DNA of 14,194 nt from positions 1-14,194 of the forward strand of contig CAZQBV010000077.1 in NCBI GenBank assembly GCA_964592125.1, given 5' to 3'. A model generated the notes under the pieces. It was not told the origin of the DNA. It made no database searches and saw only the letters and a list, made by a program, of their open reading frames with translations. The translations under genes and the position numbers were made by a program. The DNA comes from UBA5399 sp964592125 (GTDB lineage: Bacteria; Bacillota; Clostridia; Christensenellales; Christensenellaceae). How positions within the stretch are numbered: the stretch's first letter is position 1; the number at the start of each line of letters is the position of its first letter. Below are positions 12,724 through 14,194 of the stretch, piece after piece.

Positions 12724-14076
12724 ATGAATACATTTGAAAAATTAACTGAATTAATTGAAAACAACGGGCTTACATATAGTATTGTTACCTATGGCTGCCA
12801 AATGAACGAGCACGAATCTGAAAAGCTGGCCGGTATATTGGAAGGTATTGGGTATATGCCTGCGTTGGCTATGGAAAGTGCCGATTTTATTATTTTTAAT
12901 ACATGCTGCATACGTGAAAATGCAGAACACAAAATTTTTGGCAATGTGGGCGCACTAAAGAACCTAAAGCAAGAAAGAAAGGAACTTTTAATTGCAGTAT
13001 GCGGCTGTATGACACAGCAGGAAGAGGTTGCAAAAAAGCTCTTCCGTACTTTTCCCTTTGTGGATATTGTGCTGGGCACCCACAATACGCACGAACTTGC
13101 TTCTATGATAGAAAAACGCTTGCTAGAACAAAAACGTGTGTTTGCTGTGGAACAACATGATGGATGCATCAGCGAGCAAGCCTCCATAAAAAGAAACCGT
13201 GGGCCACTGGCTTCTGTAAATATTATGTATGGCTGTAACAATTTTTGTTCCTATTGCATTGTGCCATATGTGCGGGGCAGGGAGCGCTCCCGAGATGCAG
13301 CACATATTTTGCGGGAAATTGATGGATTGGTAACAGAAGGTTATAGAGAAATAACGCTTCTTGGGCAGAATGTAAATTCCTATCATGGGGAGGGGGCGGC
13401 AGATTTCCCCGTATTATTGCAACAAATTTGTGACAATACGAAAATAGAGCGCATTCGTTTCATGACTTCGCACCCCAAGGATTTGTCACCTGCATTGGTT
13501 GATGTAATTGCAAAAAACAAACAAATTTGCAAGCACATTCATTTGCCTGTACAATCGGGCAGCAGCGCCGTGCTAAAGGCAATGAACCGTGGGTATACGC
13601 GCGAAGGGTATCTTAAAACAATTGAAACAATACGCACTGCCATGCCGGATATTGCCATTACAACTGATATTATTGTAGGGTTCCCCGGGGAAACAGAGCA
13701 AGACTTCAAAGGAACAATGACTTTGCTGGAACAGGTTCGTTTTGACGCAGCGTTTACATTTGTGTATTCCAAAAGAGAAGGTACCGCAGCCGCAAATATG
13801 TCCAATCAAGTACCGCAGCCAGTGCAAAGCCAACGCATTGTAGAGCTAATTGCACTGCAAAATGAGATTACAGAGGGAAAAAACCGCGCCTATGTGGGTA
13901 AAACGCTGCAAGTACTTGTGGAAAGCACCAGCACCAGGGATGAAAACCATGTTTGTGGCAGAACAGATAGCAGTAGAATGGTGAACTTTGCTGGCACAGC
14001 ACAAATGATTGGCAGCTTTCAAAATATAAGGATAACCGAAGCCAAACGCACTACGCTGTTTGGCCAACTGGTATAA
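12724..14076 (+). CDS. miaB: tRNA-2-methylthio-N6-dimethylallyladenosine synthase MiaB
   Basis: 450 residues, normal for MiaB. The N-terminal methylthiotransferase domain has its cluster cysteines C25 (T-Y-G-C-Q-M-N), C61 (N-T-C-C-I-R-E-N-A) and C95 (C-G-C-M-T-Q). The radical SAM motif C-x3-C-x2-C is C171, C175 and C178 within Y-G-C-N-N-F-C-S-Y-C. L-G-Q-N-V-N-S-Y and V-G-F-P-G-E-T-E-x-D-F are present, and a C-terminal TRAM domain spans roughly 380-445. MiaB adds a methylthio group to i6A37 of UNN-reading tRNAs, using two 4Fe-4S clusters. R-E-N-A-E after the second cysteine and a following mutS favour MiaB over MtaB or RimO. The ATG at 12724 is the only usable start: an in-frame stop lies at 12694-12696 and no other start occurs before C25. 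No Shine-Dalgarno is present. Confidence 0.95.
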   Translation: MNTFEKLTELIENNGLTYSIVTYGCQMNEHESEKLAGILEGIGYMPALAMESADFIIFNTCCIRENAEHKIFGNVGALKNLKQERKELLIAVCGCMTQQEEVAKKLFRTFPFVDIVLGTHNTHELASMIEKRLLEQKRVFAVEQHDGCISEQASIKRNRGPLASVNIMYGCNNFCSYCIVPYVRGRERSRDAAHILREIDGLVTEGYREITLLGQNVNSYHGEGAADFPVLLQQICDNTKIERIRFMTSHPKDLSPALVDVIAKNKQICKHIHLPVQSGSSAVLKAMNRGYTREGYLKTIETIRTAMPDIAITTDIIVGFPGETEQDFKGTMTLLEQVRFDAAFTFVYSKREGTAAANMSNQVPQPVQSQRIVELIALQNEITEGKNRAYVGKTLQVLVESTSTRDENHVCGRTDSSRMVNFAGTAQMIGSFQNIRITEAKRTTLFGQLV

Positions 14077-14091
14077 ATTGAGGAGAAACCA

Positions 14092-14194
14092 ATGGCAAAA
14101 CTAACGCCTATGATGCAGCAATATGTAACGCTTAAAGAAGAGTATAGCGATGCTATACTAATGTTTCGTCTGGGCGATTTTTATGAGATGTTTT
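14092..14194 (+). CDS. mutS: DNA mismatch repair protein MutS, N-terminal fragment
   Basis: The first 34 codons are in the window before the right edge cuts the gene. The sequence contains L-T-P-M-M-Q-Q-Y and then F-R-L-G-D-F-Y-E-M-F, the hallmark N-terminus of MutS domain I, including the Phe-x-Glu mismatch-reading region that should follow in the missing part. AGGAG at 14081-14085 precedes the ATG at 14092. It follows miaB by 15 bases; miaB-mutS(-mutL) is a common Firmicute arrangement. MutS recognises base mismatches and recruits MutL. Only the identity and the start can be judged here. Confidence 0.93.
   Translation, partial: MAKLTPMMQQYVTLKEEYSDAILMFRLGDFYEMF

Noticed and set aside
1..14194. 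Mobile element, CRISPR array, tRNA/rRNA gene, riboswitch or new defence system
   Set aside because: I found no transposase, integrase, regular repeat-spacer pattern, tRNA-like cloverleaf or leader long enough for a known riboswitch. Almost the whole window is accounted for by core genes in conserved order.

Overview
The window is a gene-dense, AT-leaning stretch of chromosome with every recognisable gene on the + strand. The gene families and their order (MltG-like end, U32 peptidase, TIM-barrel endonuclease, M24 peptidase, efp, asp23/amaP/DUF2273, nusB, folD, xseA, xseB, ispA, cmk, plsC, ispH fused to ribosomal protein S1, miaB, mutS) point to a Firmicute of class Clostridia. The ispH-S1 fusion and the Asp23-AmaP-DUF2273 trio are the strongest taxonomic hints. 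The species cannot be named from the sequence alone.

Layout. (1) 2-3830: the 3' end of a probable mltG, then a U32 peptidase (TrhP-like tRNA hydroxylation family), an endonuclease IV-like TIM barrel and an M24 aminopeptidase, all with overlapping ends, followed 20 bases later by efp. (2) 3867-5859: a putative sigma-A promoter, asp23/gls24, an intercistronic perfect hairpin, amaP, a DUF2273 membrane protein and nusB, closed by a clear rho-independent terminator. (3) 5941-12666: a candidate promoter just before folD, then folD-xseA-xseB-ispA-cmk-plsC-ispH/rpsA with overlaps or gaps of a few bases, closed by a second strong terminator. (4) 12708 to the right edge: an extended -10 promoter abutting miaB, then the first codons of mutS.

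How the genes fit together. Most serve translation (EF-P, S1, NusB for rRNA antitermination, TrhP-like and MiaB tRNA modification), DNA repair (endonuclease IV-like, exonuclease VII, MutS), isoprenoid synthesis (IspH, IspA), one-carbon metabolism (FolD), nucleotide and phospholipid synthesis (Cmk, PlsC) and envelope stress (Asp23 with its membrane anchor). MiaB methylthiolates an isopentenylated adenosine whose prenyl group comes from the pathway that IspH completes.

This is mostly a conserved core region, and I see no mobile element, CRISPR array, defence cassette or clearly new multi-gene system. The points most worth following are: a strong internal Shine-Dalgarno and ATG exactly at the IspH/S1 junction; a miaB start codon that appears leaderless; a perfect hairpin between asp23 and amaP; T-tracts in plsC; and the absence of the spoIIIA/acc and dxs-to-spo0A blocks from the places they occupy in Bacillus subtilis and many Clostridia. 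No interval longer than about 182 bases lacks a gene.
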